This document shows, piece after piece, positions 1 through 8,721 of a DNA stretch of 64,000 nt. The position numbers and the translations under genes were made by a program. The notes beneath the pieces are model-generated. The model was not told the origin of the DNA. It worked only from the letters and a program-made list of their open reading frames with translations, and made no database searches. Position 1 is the first letter of the stretch; every line of letters begins with the position of its first letter. Source of the DNA: Bacteroidota bacterium (GTDB lineage Bacteria > Bacteroidota > Bacteroidia > Bacteroidales > Bacteroidaceae); the NCBI GenBank assembly GCA_023425865.1, contig JAFABV010000021.1, positions 9,036 through 73,035 on the forward strand, given 5' to 3'.

Positions 1-144
1 CTGCCAACTGTTTAGGGCATCCATAAAATTGATGTAGCCGGCACGGCCGTTAATCACCTCCACGGGGAGCTCGCCCTGCTCCATATAGATGCGAGCAGGT
101 TTCTGGTTCGGATTACATCCGTACTTCAAAGCGTATTCCTTCAT
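1..144 (-). CDS. purH: AICAR formyltransferase (PurH-type), 5' part only
   Basis: This is the first 48 codons of a minus-strand gene that runs off the left edge. The N-terminus reads [20 protein letters not shown] and continues to a [17 protein letters not shown] segment. This resembles the start of the stand-alone phosphoribosylaminoimidazolecarboxamide formyltransferase that many Bacteroidota carry for the penultimate step of IMP synthesis. The ATG at 144 is preceded by a TAnnTTTG promoter box at 171-178, which supports this start. Catalytic residues lie outside the window, so the assignment rests on the N-terminal signature alone. Confidence 0.75.
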   Translation of the reverse strand, partial: MKEYALKYGCNPNQKPARIYMEQGELPVEVINGRAGYINFMDALNSWQ

Positions 145-170
145 AATAAAGCGGTTCTGAAATTCCTATG

Positions 171-178
171 CAAAGGTA
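171..178 (-). promoter_or_regulatory. -7 box for the purH-type gene
   Basis: The minus strand reads TACCTTTG, matching the Bacteroidota -7 consensus TAnnTTTG, about 30 bases upstream of the ATG at 144. A clear TTTG -33 element is not visible. Confidence 0.45.
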
Positions 179-335
179 CTTAAAAGATTGCAGAAAGCGA
201 GGCAGATTCATGATTTTTCTCCACGGTCACCGTCTTATCCGCCGTCACACTGCCGCAGATACAGAAACCTTTTGAAAATAACTGATATGGGTCAAGATTT
301 TAGGCAGTTACACCTCACTGAATTAAAAATATTCG

Positions 336-343
336 TAACTTTG
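336..343 (+). promoter_or_regulatory. -7 box for the 108-residue protein gene
   Basis: TAACTTTG matches the TAnnTTTG consensus, 35 bases before the ATG at 378. No convincing -33 element is seen. The position implies a leader of roughly 25 nt. Confidence 0.4.
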
Positions 344-377
344 CACATGAAAAATTTGAGTTGTTTTATAGGATAAA

Positions 378-704
378 ATGAAACACGACATGAAAGCCCT
401 GATTGCCGAAGCTGGCAAGAAGATGAAGGTGAAACCTCACCATGTTGCCACCGACTTCGAGCACCTGTCACAGACGTTATCGCGACACCATATCAATCTA
501 AGTGTCAGCTCTGTGAGAAAGTTATGTGAGATTCTAACCGGCAAACGCAAACTCTCACAAGAGGCACTCAACCGACTGGCCCTTTTCGCGGGGTTTCAAG
601 ATTGGACAGACCTCAACGATGCCTTGCACGGCGACGCTGACGCCTCACTCAACTACGATGACAAAGAACTTACAACAGCAGACACCCATCAAGCAAAAGC
701 ATGA
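378..704 (+). CDS. small HTH-like protein, 108 aa
   Basis: Function not recognised. The central part (about residues 28-82) is helix-rich. It has the pattern S-V-R-K-L near residue 45 followed by a GFQDWTDL segment near 73-80. That spacing resembles an N-terminal module seen in many Bacteroidota proteins, where a predicted helix-turn-helix ends in a G(Y/F)xxWxDF motif, so DNA binding is a guess. The tail after residue 85 is acidic and low in complexity. There is no signal peptide or membrane segment. It stands alone on the plus strand between two minus-strand genes, with its own -7 box. A second ATG four codons in is an alternative start. Confidence 0.7.
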   Translation: MKHDMKALIAEAGKKMKVKPHHVATDFEHLSQTLSRHHINLSVSSVRKLCEILTGKRKLSQEALNRLALFAGFQDWTDLNDALHGDADASLNYDDKELTTADTHQAKA

Positions 705-734
705 TGGGTGTCATGTTATGGGGCATATCCGTTA

Positions 735-1865
735 CTAATTGTTTTTGGTGGTAACTCTACCTGCCTTGGTCAACAACAAGGTCGCACTCTTTAATTTCTT
801 TCCGACATGATCGAAGAGTATTGCCGGATTCAGGCAACGTCCCCTAAACTTCACTTCAAAATGAAGATGCTCGGTGGTAGCGCGCCCTGTACGTCCCGTT
901 AAACCTATCACCTCACCAGCCTTAACCTTCTGCCCCACTCTGACCAAATTCTTATACTGATGGCTGTAAAGAGTTTCAAAGCCATAGGCATGACGAATGA
1001 CGATACAGTTGCCATAGCCCGAGAAAGGACCAGAACGAGTTATCACGCCGTCAAAAGCCGCTACAATCTGATCTTTAGGCCTGGTTTTCATGTCAACCCC
1101 CGAATGATTGCGGTTGCCTCCATACGGGCTGATCACACGACTTCCTGGCAGCGGATAGGCCCATCGGTCCTTAGACAGGGCAGCAAGGTCGAGCTTAAAG
1201 GTGCTGTTATCCTTAAACACATTCTCTATCTCATGGTCGGGATCCAGACTTGTCACCTTTTTGGTATCTGTTTTGGCCACAGACAAATCAATTCCACCCT
1301 TCCCTTTCTTGAGTTGAAATGACTGCTTGCGCAAGCGATGACTTACGGGATCGACAATGGTCGCGGGATTGATGCGACGGCCATCTACCAGCACCGCGAA
1401 GGTACAAAACACACGGTCGGGCGTACCACCAACAATAGCGATGGTCTGTCCGGCCTGCACTTTATCGCCCACCTTGACCAGATTTTGCGCATTGTTGCCA
1501 TACATGGTTTCCAGTCCGTTGGCATGGCGAATCACCATCGTATTGCCATATTGCGGCGTTTTGCGGGAGAGACGCACCACACCATCGAACATCGCCTTGA
1601 CCGCATCACCGCGCACCGTGGAAATCTCCAACAAAGAATTGTCAATTACAACAGCATTGCCCACCGGCAGAGGAAAGACATAATCACGGTCGGTTAATGA
1701 GGTGAAGTCGACCATCATCACGTCACTCGACGCAAACAGGCCAGGAGTAGAGACACTAATCTGCTGTTGCTCGGCAGCCGTAAACTTTTCCTGCTGGGCC
1801 TCAGCAGTCATGAAAGCCAGCGATAGTATGGCAGTTAAGTATAGGATTCTTAGTTGTTTCATCAC
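735..1865 (-). CDS. secreted M23 (LytM) peptidase with two LytM domains
   Basis: A 376-residue exported protein with a signal peptide (cleavage near AEA, residue 23). There are two M23 folds in tandem. The first (about 65-172) lacks the zinc ligands: CTFAVLVDG stands where HLHFEV would be. The second (about 237-352) keeps H254 and D258 of HxxxD, plus H333 and H335 of HLH, so it should be a zinc endopeptidase acting on peptidoglycan cross-bridges in the periplasm. The degenerate copy may regulate or bind wall material. It is the last gene of the group transcribed from obgE and pgeF, 28 bases after pgeF. Methionine 1 or 2 could start the protein. Confidence 0.9.
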   Translation of the reverse strand: MMKQLRILYLTAILSLAFMTAEAQQEKFTAAEQQQISVSTPGLFASSDVMMVDFTSLTDRDYVFPLPVGNAVVIDNSLLEISTVRGDAVKAMFDGVVRLSRKTPQYGNTMVIRHANGLETMYGNNAQNLVKVGDKVQAGQTIAIVGGTPDRVFCTFAVLVDGRRINPATIVDPVSHRLRKQSFQLKKGKGGIDLSVAKTDTKKVTSLDPDHEIENVFKDNSTFKLDLAALSKDRWAYPLPGSRVISPYGGNRNHSGVDMKTRPKDQIVAAFDGVITRSGPFSGYGNCIVIRHAYGFETLYSHQYKNLVRVGQKVKAGEVIGLTGRTGRATTEHLHFEVKFRGRCLNPAILFDHVGKKLKSATLLLTKAGRVTTKNN

Positions 1866-1893
1866 AAAGGCAAATGTTTTAGGTTGTTTGAGG

Positions 1894-2667
1894 CTATCTG
1901 AGTATGATGCCCGTGTAAATTCGGCCAGACTGCTGGCCCAGCCTTCGTGCAGAGAAGTAGTCGGCCACGTTGTCGAATGTGCAGATACCGGTCATGAGAA
2001 TATGCTCCTCTCCCACGCCTGCCTGCAGCAGTTGTATCTTGTTGCATAGTGGTAGGTCGATATGCCACTTATCCATTTTGCGGGCAATCTGTGTCATGTC
2101 AAAACCATGCTGCGCAAAGGTTTCATAAACTTCCTCTCCCACTTCAAACCGTTCCAATGATATACCAGGGCCAATGACGCATCTGAGCAACGGCGGCTTA
2201 CTGCCATAGCGCTCGCGCATCTCATCGACAGTCTTGCGCACGCCTCCTTCTACGGTGCCACGCCAACCCGCATGAACGGCCGCCGCGGCATGATGTTCTG
2301 GGTCGTAGAGCAGAACGGGTATACAGTCGGCCGTGGAGACCCCGATACAAGTATGCTTGCAGTCGGTAATCAGGCTGTCGACCTGAAGCCGATTGCATCG
2401 GGCAGTCTCGGACAGCGAAAAGAGCTGCTCTGTCACCATACAGCAGTCAGTGCCGTGCACCTGATGCGGCAGCACCAGCCGCTGTTCATCCACCGAGAGC
2501 TCCGCGGCGAGGAGCCTGCGATTGTCTATCACCGCCTCCGGACTATCGCCGCAGTAAGGATTAATATTCAACTCGCCATAGTCACCACAGCTCACGCCAC
2601 CATGTCGGGTGGTAGAAAAGGCCGTTACGCCTTCAGCGAGTGGATAATAGTTCAAGACAGGCCTCAT
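1894..2667 (-). CDS. pgeF: PgeF/YfiH-family purine nucleoside phosphorylase
   Basis: A 257-residue protein of the YfiH/LACC1 family, whose members process purine nucleosides and have been linked to removing mis-incorporated residues in peptidoglycan precursors. Conserved ligands are visible: H71 (HQVHG), C115 (STADC) and H132 (VHAGWRG). It overlaps the end of obgE by four bases (ATGA), so it is translationally coupled to obgE, and an M23 peptidase follows it. The stop is TAG, which matters for the amber-codon findings elsewhere in the window. Older annotations call this family polyphenol oxidase or laccase. Confidence 0.9.
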   Translation of the reverse strand: MRPVLNYYPLAEGVTAFSTTRHGGVSCGDYGELNINPYCGDSPEAVIDNRRLLAAELSVDEQRLVLPHQVHGTDCCMVTEQLFSLSETARCNRLQVDSLITDCKHTCIGVSTADCIPVLLYDPEHHAAAAVHAGWRGTVEGGVRKTVDEMRERYGSKPPLLRCVIGPGISLERFEVGEEVYETFAQHGFDMTQIARKMDKWHIDLPLCNKIQLLQAGVGEEHILMTGICTFDNVADYFSARRLGQQSGRIYTGIILR

Positions 2668-3845
2668 CGTTCTTCATCAGTGTCATACACCTCATAGTCG
2701 TCGAGGTCGTCAATATCCTCAATGTCTTCATCATCCACAAACTCCAAGTCATCGTCGGTAATACCCTCTGCCATGATTTCTTGCTGGAAGCTTGTCAGAT
2801 CCTTGTCACGATGCACCAAGGTGTCTTCGGCAATGATGCCCTGCAGCTTGTTGCTCTCATTGTTAAGCTCGCGCCAGAGCACATCCTTGAGTTCATCCAG
2901 ACCTGTTCCTGCCACTGCCGAGATAAACACGACCGGCAAATCAGTGGGCAACGTCTCTTGGAGCATCTCTATGAGTTCTTCGTCGAGCAGGTCGCTTTTC
3001 GTCACGGCCAACACGCGGTGCTTGTCGAGCATTTCCGGATTGAAGTGTTGTAGCTCATGTAGCAGCACCTCATACTCACGCTTGATATCGTCGGTGTCAC
3101 CCGGAACCATAAAGAGCAGCAATGAGTTACGCTCAATGTGTCTCAAGAAGCGCAGCCCCAAGCCCTTTCCTTCGCTGGCACCCTCGATGATACCCGGTAT
3201 ATCGGCCATCACAAACGATTTGGCCTCGCGGTAGCCCACGATACCCAACGACGGCTCAAGCGTAGTGAACGGATAATTAGCGATCTTGGGTTTGGCACTC
3301 GACAAGGCCGACAGCAGCGTCGACTTACCGGCATTGGGGAAGCCCACAAGTCCTACGTCGGCCAGCAACTTCAGTTCGAGAATGACTGTCATTTCCTGCA
3401 TCGGCTCGCCAGGTTGCGCAAAACGGGGGGCCTGGCGCGTAGCCGTGCGAAACTGGAAATTGCCCAAACCGCCACGACCACCTTTCAGCAGCACAACCTC
3501 CTGACCATCATAGGTCACATCGCACACATACTTACCCGTCTCAGCATTGTAGACTACCGTACCACAGGGCACGTCGATATACACGTCTCGGCCGTCCTTA
3601 CCATGACACTTGTCACGACCGCCGTTGCCACCGTGCTCCGCAAAGACATGCTTCTGATAGCGCAGGTGCAACAGCGTCCAATAGTTGTGGTTGCCACGCA
3701 GGATAATGCTGCCACCCTTGCCGCCGTCACCGCCATCGGGTCCTCCGTTGGGCTGATATTTTACATGACGCAGGTGCATCGACCCACGCCCGCCCTTGCC
3801 AGAGCGGCACACGATTCTCACATAGTCTACAAAATTACTTTCCAT
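2664..3845 (-). CDS. obgE: GTPase ObgE/CgtA
   Basis: Ribosome-associated GTPase involved in 50S assembly and growth control. The glycine-rich Obg domain spans about 1-160. The G domain follows with G1 GFPNAGKS (168-175), switch TT (194-195), G3 DIPG (215-218), G4 TKSD (282-285) and G5 SA (309-310). The C-terminus from about 355 is a strongly acidic tail instead of the OCT domain found in some Firmicutes. It follows adk on the same strand, separated by a long inverted repeat that may terminate or attenuate adk transcripts. pgeF overlaps its stop codon. Confidence 0.97.
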   Translation of the reverse strand: MESNFVDYVRIVCRSGKGGRGSMHLRHVKYQPNGGPDGGDGGKGGSIILRGNHNYWTLLHLRYQKHVFAEHGGNGGRDKCHGKDGRDVYIDVPCGTVVYNAETGKYVCDVTYDGQEVVLLKGGRGGLGNFQFRTATRQAPRFAQPGEPMQEMTVILELKLLADVGLVGFPNAGKSTLLSALSSAKPKIANYPFTTLEPSLGIVGYREAKSFVMADIPGIIEGASEGKGLGLRFLRHIERNSLLLFMVPGDTDDIKREYEVLLHELQHFNPEMLDKHRVLAVTKSDLLDEELIEMLQETLPTDLPVVFISAVAGTGLDELKDVLWRELNNESNKLQGIIAEDTLVHRDKDLTSFQQEIMAEGITDDDLEFVDDEDIEDIDDLDDYEVYDTDEER

Positions 3846-3942
3846 AAGCGGGATGACTACCCTCTCTCCCCTTGGGAGGACGAGTCTTGAATGACCAAAA
3901 TATTACCGTTATACCTGCCAGAACTAGGCAGAATAAAAAATC

Positions 3943-4024
3943 AAAAGCCTAACCTCGCCTTCGTGAGGAAGAACAGAGACAACCGCTCCAACTTTCTCCT
4001 GCATGAAGACCGGGTTAGGCTTTT
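3943..4024 (-). terminator. 12-bp inverted repeat with T-run between adk and obgE
   Basis: AAAAGCCTAACC at 3943-3954 is the exact complement of GGTTAGGCTTTT at 4013-4024. Read on the minus strand it starts 7 bases past the adk stop. The descending arm ends in CTTTT followed by a T-rich stretch (GATTTTTTA). The loop is unusually long, about 58 nt. It could terminate or attenuate transcription between adk and obgE. Confidence 0.5.
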
Positions 4025-4030
4025 CCTATA

Positions 4031-4603
4031 TTAAAGACTGTCGATGACAGTGCAGATGTCGCCGAAGATACGGTCGAGTTCACCCAATCCCTCAATGTGG
4101 TGGTGAATGCCCTCGTTTTTATACCATTCGATGAGCGGAGCGGTCTGACTGTGATAAACGCCGAGACGCTTCTTGATGGTCTCCTCGTTGTCATCGCTGC
4201 GGCCGCTCTGCTGTCCGCGCAGGATGAGACGCTTCATGAGCTCCTCCTCGGGAACGTCGAGCTCAATCATCGCAGCCACCTTGTGTCCACGCTCCGCGAG
4301 CATCTCCTTCAGGGCTTGGGCCTGAGGAATGGTGCGGGGGAACCCGTCGAAGATTACGCCCTTATGCTCCTTGCCGAAACTGTCGTACACACTAGCGAGG
4401 ATGTCAATCATCAACTCGTCGGGTATCAGCTGGCCATTGTCTATGTACCCCTTAGCCGTCTTGCCGAGTTCTGTACCATTCTTGATCTCACTGCGGAGCA
4501 CGTCGCCCGTTGAGATGTGCTCAAAACCATACTTAGCGATCATCTTGTCGCTCTGAGTGCCCTTGCCTGAACCAGGTGCACCGAAAATTACAATATTCTT
4601 CAT
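4031..4603 (-). CDS. adk: adenylate kinase
   Basis: A 190-residue adenylate kinase, ATP + AMP to 2 ADP, cytosolic. The P-loop GAPGSGKGT lies at residues 8-16, and the AMP-binding segments STGDVLR and FDGFPRT are present. The lid is short, GQQSGRSDDNEET around 130-142, without zinc cysteines, so this is the short-lid form. It lies 47 bases downstream of hpt and probably shares its promoter, placing two nucleotide-metabolism enzymes in one unit. Confidence 0.97.
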   Translation of the reverse strand: MKNIVIFGAPGSGKGTQSDKMIAKYGFEHISTGDVLRSEIKNGTELGKTAKGYIDNGQLIPDELMIDILASVYDSFGKEHKGVIFDGFPRTIPQAQALKEMLAERGHKVAAMIELDVPEEELMKRLILRGQQSGRSDDNEETIKKRLGVYHSQTAPLIEWYKNEGIHHHIEGLGELDRIFGDICTVIDSL

Positions 4604-4650
4604 TTCTTATATTTTAGGGAGCCGAGAAGCCAAACAGCGCCTCACCTCCT

Positions 4651-5187
4651 TTATTTCACCAATGTATAGATGTCACGGAGGTTACGCCCCTGCTGGTCGT
4701 AATCGAGTCCGTAACCCACAATGAAGTCATTGGGTATCTCCATAGCCGCATACTCCACATCGAGCTTTACCTGCAACTTACCCGGCTTGAGCAATAGCGT
4801 GCAGATGTGCAGCGACTCCGGGCCGCGGGTACCCAGCGTCTCCAGCATGCGCTTCATGGTAAAGCCCGTATCTACAATGTCTTCTACGATAACCACTGTA
4901 CGCCCCGTCAAATCTTCATTGATACCTATCACCTCCTTTACTTCGCCGGTAGTGGTAGTACCCTGATAAGAAGCCAACTTGACGAACGAAATCTCAGAGG
5001 GAATCGTAATATTTCGCATCAGGTCAGCGGCAAACATGAACGAGCCATTGAGCACTGCAAGGAACAAAGGATTCTTGCCCTCCATATCATGATTAAGTCT
5101 GTCTGCCACAGCCTTTACTCGCTGCAGAATTTCCTGTTCGGGAATAAACGTTTTGAACGTCTTGTCCTTGATTTGTACGATACTCAT
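4651..5187 (-). CDS. hpt: hypoxanthine phosphoribosyltransferase
   Basis: A 178-residue type I phosphoribosyltransferase for purine salvage: hypoxanthine or guanine + PRPP to IMP or GMP. The PRPP loop VVIVEDIVDTGFTM is at 98-111 and a pyrophosphate-loop motif LNGSF at 46-50. Length is normal for the family. A minus-strand TAnnTTTG box (5211-5218) sits just upstream, and adk, obgE and pgeF follow on the same strand, so hpt probably leads the transcription unit. Confidence 0.95.
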   Translation of the reverse strand: MSIVQIKDKTFKTFIPEQEILQRVKAVADRLNHDMEGKNPLFLAVLNGSFMFAADLMRNITIPSEISFVKLASYQGTTTTGEVKEVIGINEDLTGRTVVIVEDIVDTGFTMKRMLETLGTRGPESLHICTLLLKPGKLQVKLDVEYAAMEIPNDFIVGYGLDYDQQGRNLRDIYTLVK

Positions 5188-5210
5188 TGTGCGATTTTTG
5201 AAAGTTACCG

Positions 5211-5218
5211 CAAAATTA
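5211..5218 (-). promoter_or_regulatory. -7 box of the hpt unit
   Basis: The minus strand reads TAATTTTG (TAnnTTTG consensus) 24 bases before the hpt ATG. The -33 element is not clear. Confidence 0.45.
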
Positions 5219-5503
5219 CGAAAAAGTAGCGATAAAGCCGTGACAACTCTACACTATTTTAGTAATTTTGCCAAATGAGGATGCCCACGGCGTTTCAGAC
5301 CGACAGCCGACCTACCTACGCATACGCCCCAATGTATGATTGCGCCTAAGTGACATGGCCACAAATTCCTCACCACGCTCATCCCACTCCGTGGCAAGGA
5401 AGCAGGCCACCTCTGGCAAGACAACCAAGAAAGGCATCTCTGACAAGGCAAGAGAAAAACAAAATTCTTGCGTCGACCGGCGTCCGTTCTCAGGGATTTT
5501 GCT

Positions 5504-5511
5504 TAAATTTG
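5504..5511 (+). promoter_or_regulatory. -7 box immediately before nnr
   Basis: TAAATTTG ends only 7 bases before the ATG at 5519. If it is used, the transcript would be nearly leaderless. A second candidate, TAATTTTG at 5263-5270, would give a leader of about 240 nt. Confidence 0.35.
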
Positions 5512-5518
5512 CAGTATT

Positions 5519-7036
5519 ATGAAGATTTTCACCGCCGCTCAGATTCGCGAGTTAGACAAATATACTATCGAGCATGAGCCCATCAGGTCGATTGACTTGA
5601 TGGAACGTGCTGCCAACGCCCTGACCCAAGCCGTCATGGACGAATGGACCAATCTTACACCTGTCGTGGTTTTTGCCGGCCCAGGCAACAATGGCGGCGA
5701 CGCGCTCGCCATGGCCCGATTGCTTGCCGAGGCCGATTATCAGGTGAGCGTATATTTGTTCAACATCCACAACAAACTCTCTGAGGATTGTGCCGCTAAC
5801 AAACAACGTCTGCTTGATACCAAGAAACTTGGCAAATTCACTGAGATTACCGTGAATTTCGACCCACCTGAACTCACCGCCGACACGCTGGTGGTCGACG
5901 GGCTCTTCGGTTCGGGCATCAACAAGCCACTCAACGGTGGCTTTGCCTCCTTGGTAAAATACATCAACCAGAGCCCAGCAAAAGTAGTGAGCGTCGACGT
6001 GCCCTCAGGACTCATGTGTGAAGACAACACGTATAATATCCGCCAAAACATTGTCCACGCTGACCTCACGCTGACCTTACAGCAGAAAAAGCTGTCGATG
6101 CTGTTCGCTGACTGCCAGTGTTATATTGGTCGGTTGCGTGTCATCGACATTCGCCTCAGCCACGAATACATTGCCAACACCGAGGTGTCTTACCGCATTC
6201 TCGAAGAAAAAGATTTGCGCTCAAGACTTCGCCCGCGCGGCGACTTCGCCCATAAAGGGTCTATGGGTCACGCCTTGCTCGTAGCCGGAAGCTACGGCAT
6301 GGCCGGAGCCGCAGTGCTGGCCACCAAGGCATGTCTGCGGTCGGGTCCCGGCAAGGTGACGGTACATACCCCCAAGCGCAACTATGGCATCATGCAGGCA
6401 ACGGTACCCGAGGCTGTGATGCAGATGGATCACGAAGAGACCATCTTCTCAGAAAGCGTTGACAGCACCGACTTCGACGCTCTGGGCATCGGGCCGGGGC
6501 TCGGGCAGAATGAGAACACTGCCATTGCCCTCATCGGACAAATACGTCGGACACAATGCCCCGTGGTGGTTGACGCCGACGCCATCAACATCTTAGGCTC
6601 GCATCAGGCCTGGATACAGCAACTGCCCAAAGGCATTATCCTCACCCCACATCCCAAGGAGTTCGACCGACTCATCAACACCAACAGCAATGGTGACTAT
6701 GAAAGGCTCACACATGCGCAGCAGTTGGCCGAACGACTAAATGGGTATGTGCTGCTCAAAGGACACTATTCCGCACTGTGCATGCCCGACGGGCACGTGG
6801 TGTTCAACTCTACGGGCAACAGCGGCATGGCAACGGCAGGAAGCGGTGACGTGCTTACCGGTATCATCACCGGACTGCTGGCACGCGGATACGACACCCC
6901 CGACGCCTGCATGCTGGGCATGTATCTCCACGGACTGGCCGGCGACCTCGCGGCCAAAGATTTGGGCAAGGAGAGTCTTGTGGCCAGCGACATCATCGAC
7001 TATCTGCCCCAGGCTTTCAAAAGGCTTGAAGACTAA
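5519..7036 (+). CDS. nnr: bifunctional NAD(P)HX epimerase/dehydratase
   Basis: A 505-residue fusion of two repair enzymes for hydrated nicotinamide cofactors. The N-terminal YjeF_N domain (about 1-215) epimerises NAD(P)HX and carries GPGNNGGDA at 54-62. The C-terminal ribokinase-like domain (about 225-500) is the ADP-dependent dehydratase and carries GSGDVLTG from residue 441, whose aspartate (444) is the expected catalytic base. The length matches the bacterial fusion. The start is the first ATG after a -7 box. A DUF4831 gene follows 33 bases later on the same strand and may be co-transcribed. Confidence 0.96.
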   Translation: MKIFTAAQIRELDKYTIEHEPIRSIDLMERAANALTQAVMDEWTNLTPVVVFAGPGNNGGDALAMARLLAEADYQVSVYLFNIHNKLSEDCAANKQRLLDTKKLGKFTEITVNFDPPELTADTLVVDGLFGSGINKPLNGGFASLVKYINQSPAKVVSVDVPSGLMCEDNTYNIRQNIVHADLTLTLQQKKLSMLFADCQCYIGRLRVIDIRLSHEYIANTEVSYRILEEKDLRSRLRPRGDFAHKGSMGHALLVAGSYGMAGAAVLATKACLRSGPGKVTVHTPKRNYGIMQATVPEAVMQMDHEETIFSESVDSTDFDALGIGPGLGQNENTAIALIGQIRRTQCPVVVDADAINILGSHQAWIQQLPKGIILTPHPKEFDRLINTNSNGDYERLTHAQQLAERLNGYVLLKGHYSALCMPDGHVVFNSTGNSGMATAGSGDVLTGIITGLLARGYDTPDACMLGMYLHGLAGDLAAKDLGKESLVASDIIDYLPQAFKRLED

Positions 7037-7069
7037 TCAACGACACCTCACACACAAAACGACCTGACG

Positions 7070-8146
7070 ATGAGTATCAAAAACAAGCACAACCTCCATA
7101 AGACATGGGCTGCCAGCCTCTTCACCATGGCGATGGCAGCTTTTATGCAGCCTGCAACGGCGCAGTCTGTGGAGGGCACCACCTATTATTTGCCTAAAGC
7201 CACCGTGCTGTTTACGGTGAAGGTAGAGAAGACCACTTATACTCCCGGACGCTTCGCGCCGTACGCACTACGCTACCTGAAGAAGAATGTGCAACAGGAG
7301 CCGGTCACCACCTATCGCCTCATTGGCATCACTATGCAACAAAATGCCGTGGCCGATACCGCCAAGCACTTTACCCTCACGGTAGACAAGAAGCACAGTA
7401 TTGACAAGGTGAGCCGCGCCGCAGACGGCATGTTGCTGGCCATCAACGCCGACGCAAAGCCGGTTGACATAGCGGCACCAACCTTCATGCCGGCACCCAA
7501 GCCCAAGCCCCTCAACCCCAACGATTTCATGAATGAGGATATTCTCAACGCGGGGAGTACGGCAAAGATGGCAGAACTCTCAGCTAAAGAGATATATGAC
7601 ATACGCGACAGTCGCAATCAGCTCAACCGGGGGGAAGCCGATTTCATGCCTAAAGACGGTGCGCAACTGGCCATCATGCTGCGCAACCTCGACGTGCAGG
7701 AGCGTGCCCTCGCCCAGCTTTTTGAAGGCACTACCGTGAGCGACACCACATGGACGACTGTCAACTTTGTGCCAACCAAGGAGGGTGAGACCGTGCTCTT
7801 CCGCTTCTCCAAACGCCTCGGACTGCTCGACGACGACGACTTGGCGGGCGCACCCTATTATCTTCAGGTGGCCGACCAGCACACAGCTACGCAGCCTCAG
7901 CCCGCAGGCGACCCCAAGAAAGAGGACAAGAACGACATTGGACTGCGTGTCAACATGCCTTCAAAGATAACGCTTACCTTGAAAAATGGCCCTGAGAAGA
8001 TAGAAACCTTTGAAATACTGGCGCCTCAGTTTGGGTTCGTGGAATCACTTAGCGGAGAACTTTTCGGCAAAAAACAAACGGTAAAACTCACGCTCGACCC
8101 GCTTACGGGCAGCGTAAAATCAATAGAGAACATCTCCTTGCAATAA
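7070..8146 (+). CDS. DUF4831-family exported protein
   Basis: A 358-residue protein with an N-terminal signal peptide (about 1-31, ending PATAQ). It resembles DUF4831, a Bacteroidales family of unknown function. No membrane helices or enzyme motifs are evident. A proline- and lysine-rich linker (APKPKPLNPN) around 143-152 separates an N-terminal beta-rich part from the middle, and a low-complexity QPQPAGDPKKEDKND stretch comes before the last 75 residues. It probably sits in the periplasm. It lies 33 bases after nnr and is followed by a strong terminator. Confidence 0.85.
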   Translation: MSIKNKHNLHKTWAASLFTMAMAAFMQPATAQSVEGTTYYLPKATVLFTVKVEKTTYTPGRFAPYALRYLKKNVQQEPVTTYRLIGITMQQNAVADTAKHFTLTVDKKHSIDKVSRAADGMLLAINADAKPVDIAAPTFMPAPKPKPLNPNDFMNEDILNAGSTAKMAELSAKEIYDIRDSRNQLNRGEADFMPKDGAQLAIMLRNLDVQERALAQLFEGTTVSDTTWTTVNFVPTKEGETVLFRFSKRLGLLDDDDLAGAPYYLQVADQHTATQPQPAGDPKKEDKNDIGLRVNMPSKITLTLKNGPEKIETFEILAPQFGFVESLSGELFGKKQTVKLTLDPLTGSVKSIENISLQ

Positions 8147-8171
8147 CGACAAGGTGCATGCGCCAGCATAT

Positions 8172-8216
8172 CGAAAGCGTGCTGCCCATCGTGGGCAGCA
8201 CGCTTTCGGTTTTATA
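8172..8216 (+). terminator. rho-independent terminator after the DUF4831 gene
   Basis: A perfect 16-bp stem, CGAAAGCGTGCTGCCC with its complement, with a 5-base loop followed by GGTTTTAT. It lies 25 bases past the stop codon. The neighbouring minus-strand reading frame ends inside its T-run. Confidence 0.9.
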
Positions 8217-8709
8217 GTGTGTCGTCATGTGTGTGTTTTACGGCATATATGTAAAAGAACAGACAGAACACGGCGTAAAACACCAGATTGGTGGCTCCGG
8301 GATAATTGAGCAGGATGCTCAATCCAAAGGTGAGCATGATGAAGGTGAGCGAACCTAACAGCAATGCCAGCGATAGAGTGGTCTTGGAGCGTGTAGGCAG
8401 AAACTCCAGCCTTACCAGACTTACCACCACGAGCACGGCCACCAGCGTCTCGAAGACACCCAACATATATATAAAAGGTGGAATGCCGCCGGGCAACTGC
8501 GCCAAGAATGTATCCTTGAACATCATCACGTACTTCGGCACCACCTCGTCTGCAAAGAAAAGCTTTTGAATGCCAGGCTGCCCCATGGTATAAAGCAGGG
8601 TGAAAAACATCGGCAAGAGCTTCACCTGAGCAAAGCGTTGCCCCCTACCCGTACTCTGCCGCTCAACATACCACAGCAGCACATACAACAAGCCTGTATA
8701 ATAAAACAA
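8212..8709 (-). pseudogene. C-terminal part of an 8-TM duplicated membrane protein, after an in-frame TAG
   Basis: This is the continuation, in the same frame, of the gene starting at 9072; the only interruption is TAG at 8722-8724. No ATG lies near the top: the first possible initiator is TTG at 8709 and the first internal methionine is about 33 codons in. The segment begins with a hydrophobic helix (FYYTGLLYVLLWYVE), then a complete four-helix module. That module repeats the layout of the upstream half: KLLPMFFTLLYTM mirrors MLLPITVGLIMTM, and the end PGATNLVFY mirrors AAANLFYY. The helix completing the first module is therefore encoded after the stop. Either the gene is broken by a nonsense mutation or the TAG is read through. 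The family resembles DoxX-like four-helix proteins only loosely. Confidence 0.65.
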
Positions 8710-8721
8710 GTTGGCAGCGGC

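Larger units (their letters stand above)
5188..5518. other. gap between divergent hpt and nnr
   Basis: About 330 bases without a convincing gene. It holds divergent -7 boxes: TAATTTTG on the minus strand (5211-5218) for hpt, TAATTTTG on the plus strand (5263-5270) and TAAATTTG on the plus strand (5504-5511). A 24-codon reading frame starts at 5276 right after the first plus-strand box, but nothing identifies it as a gene. Confidence 0.5.

Noticed and set aside
188..376. A 62-codon frame upstream of the small HTH-like gene
   Set aside because: It has no family character and contains the -7 box of the next gene.
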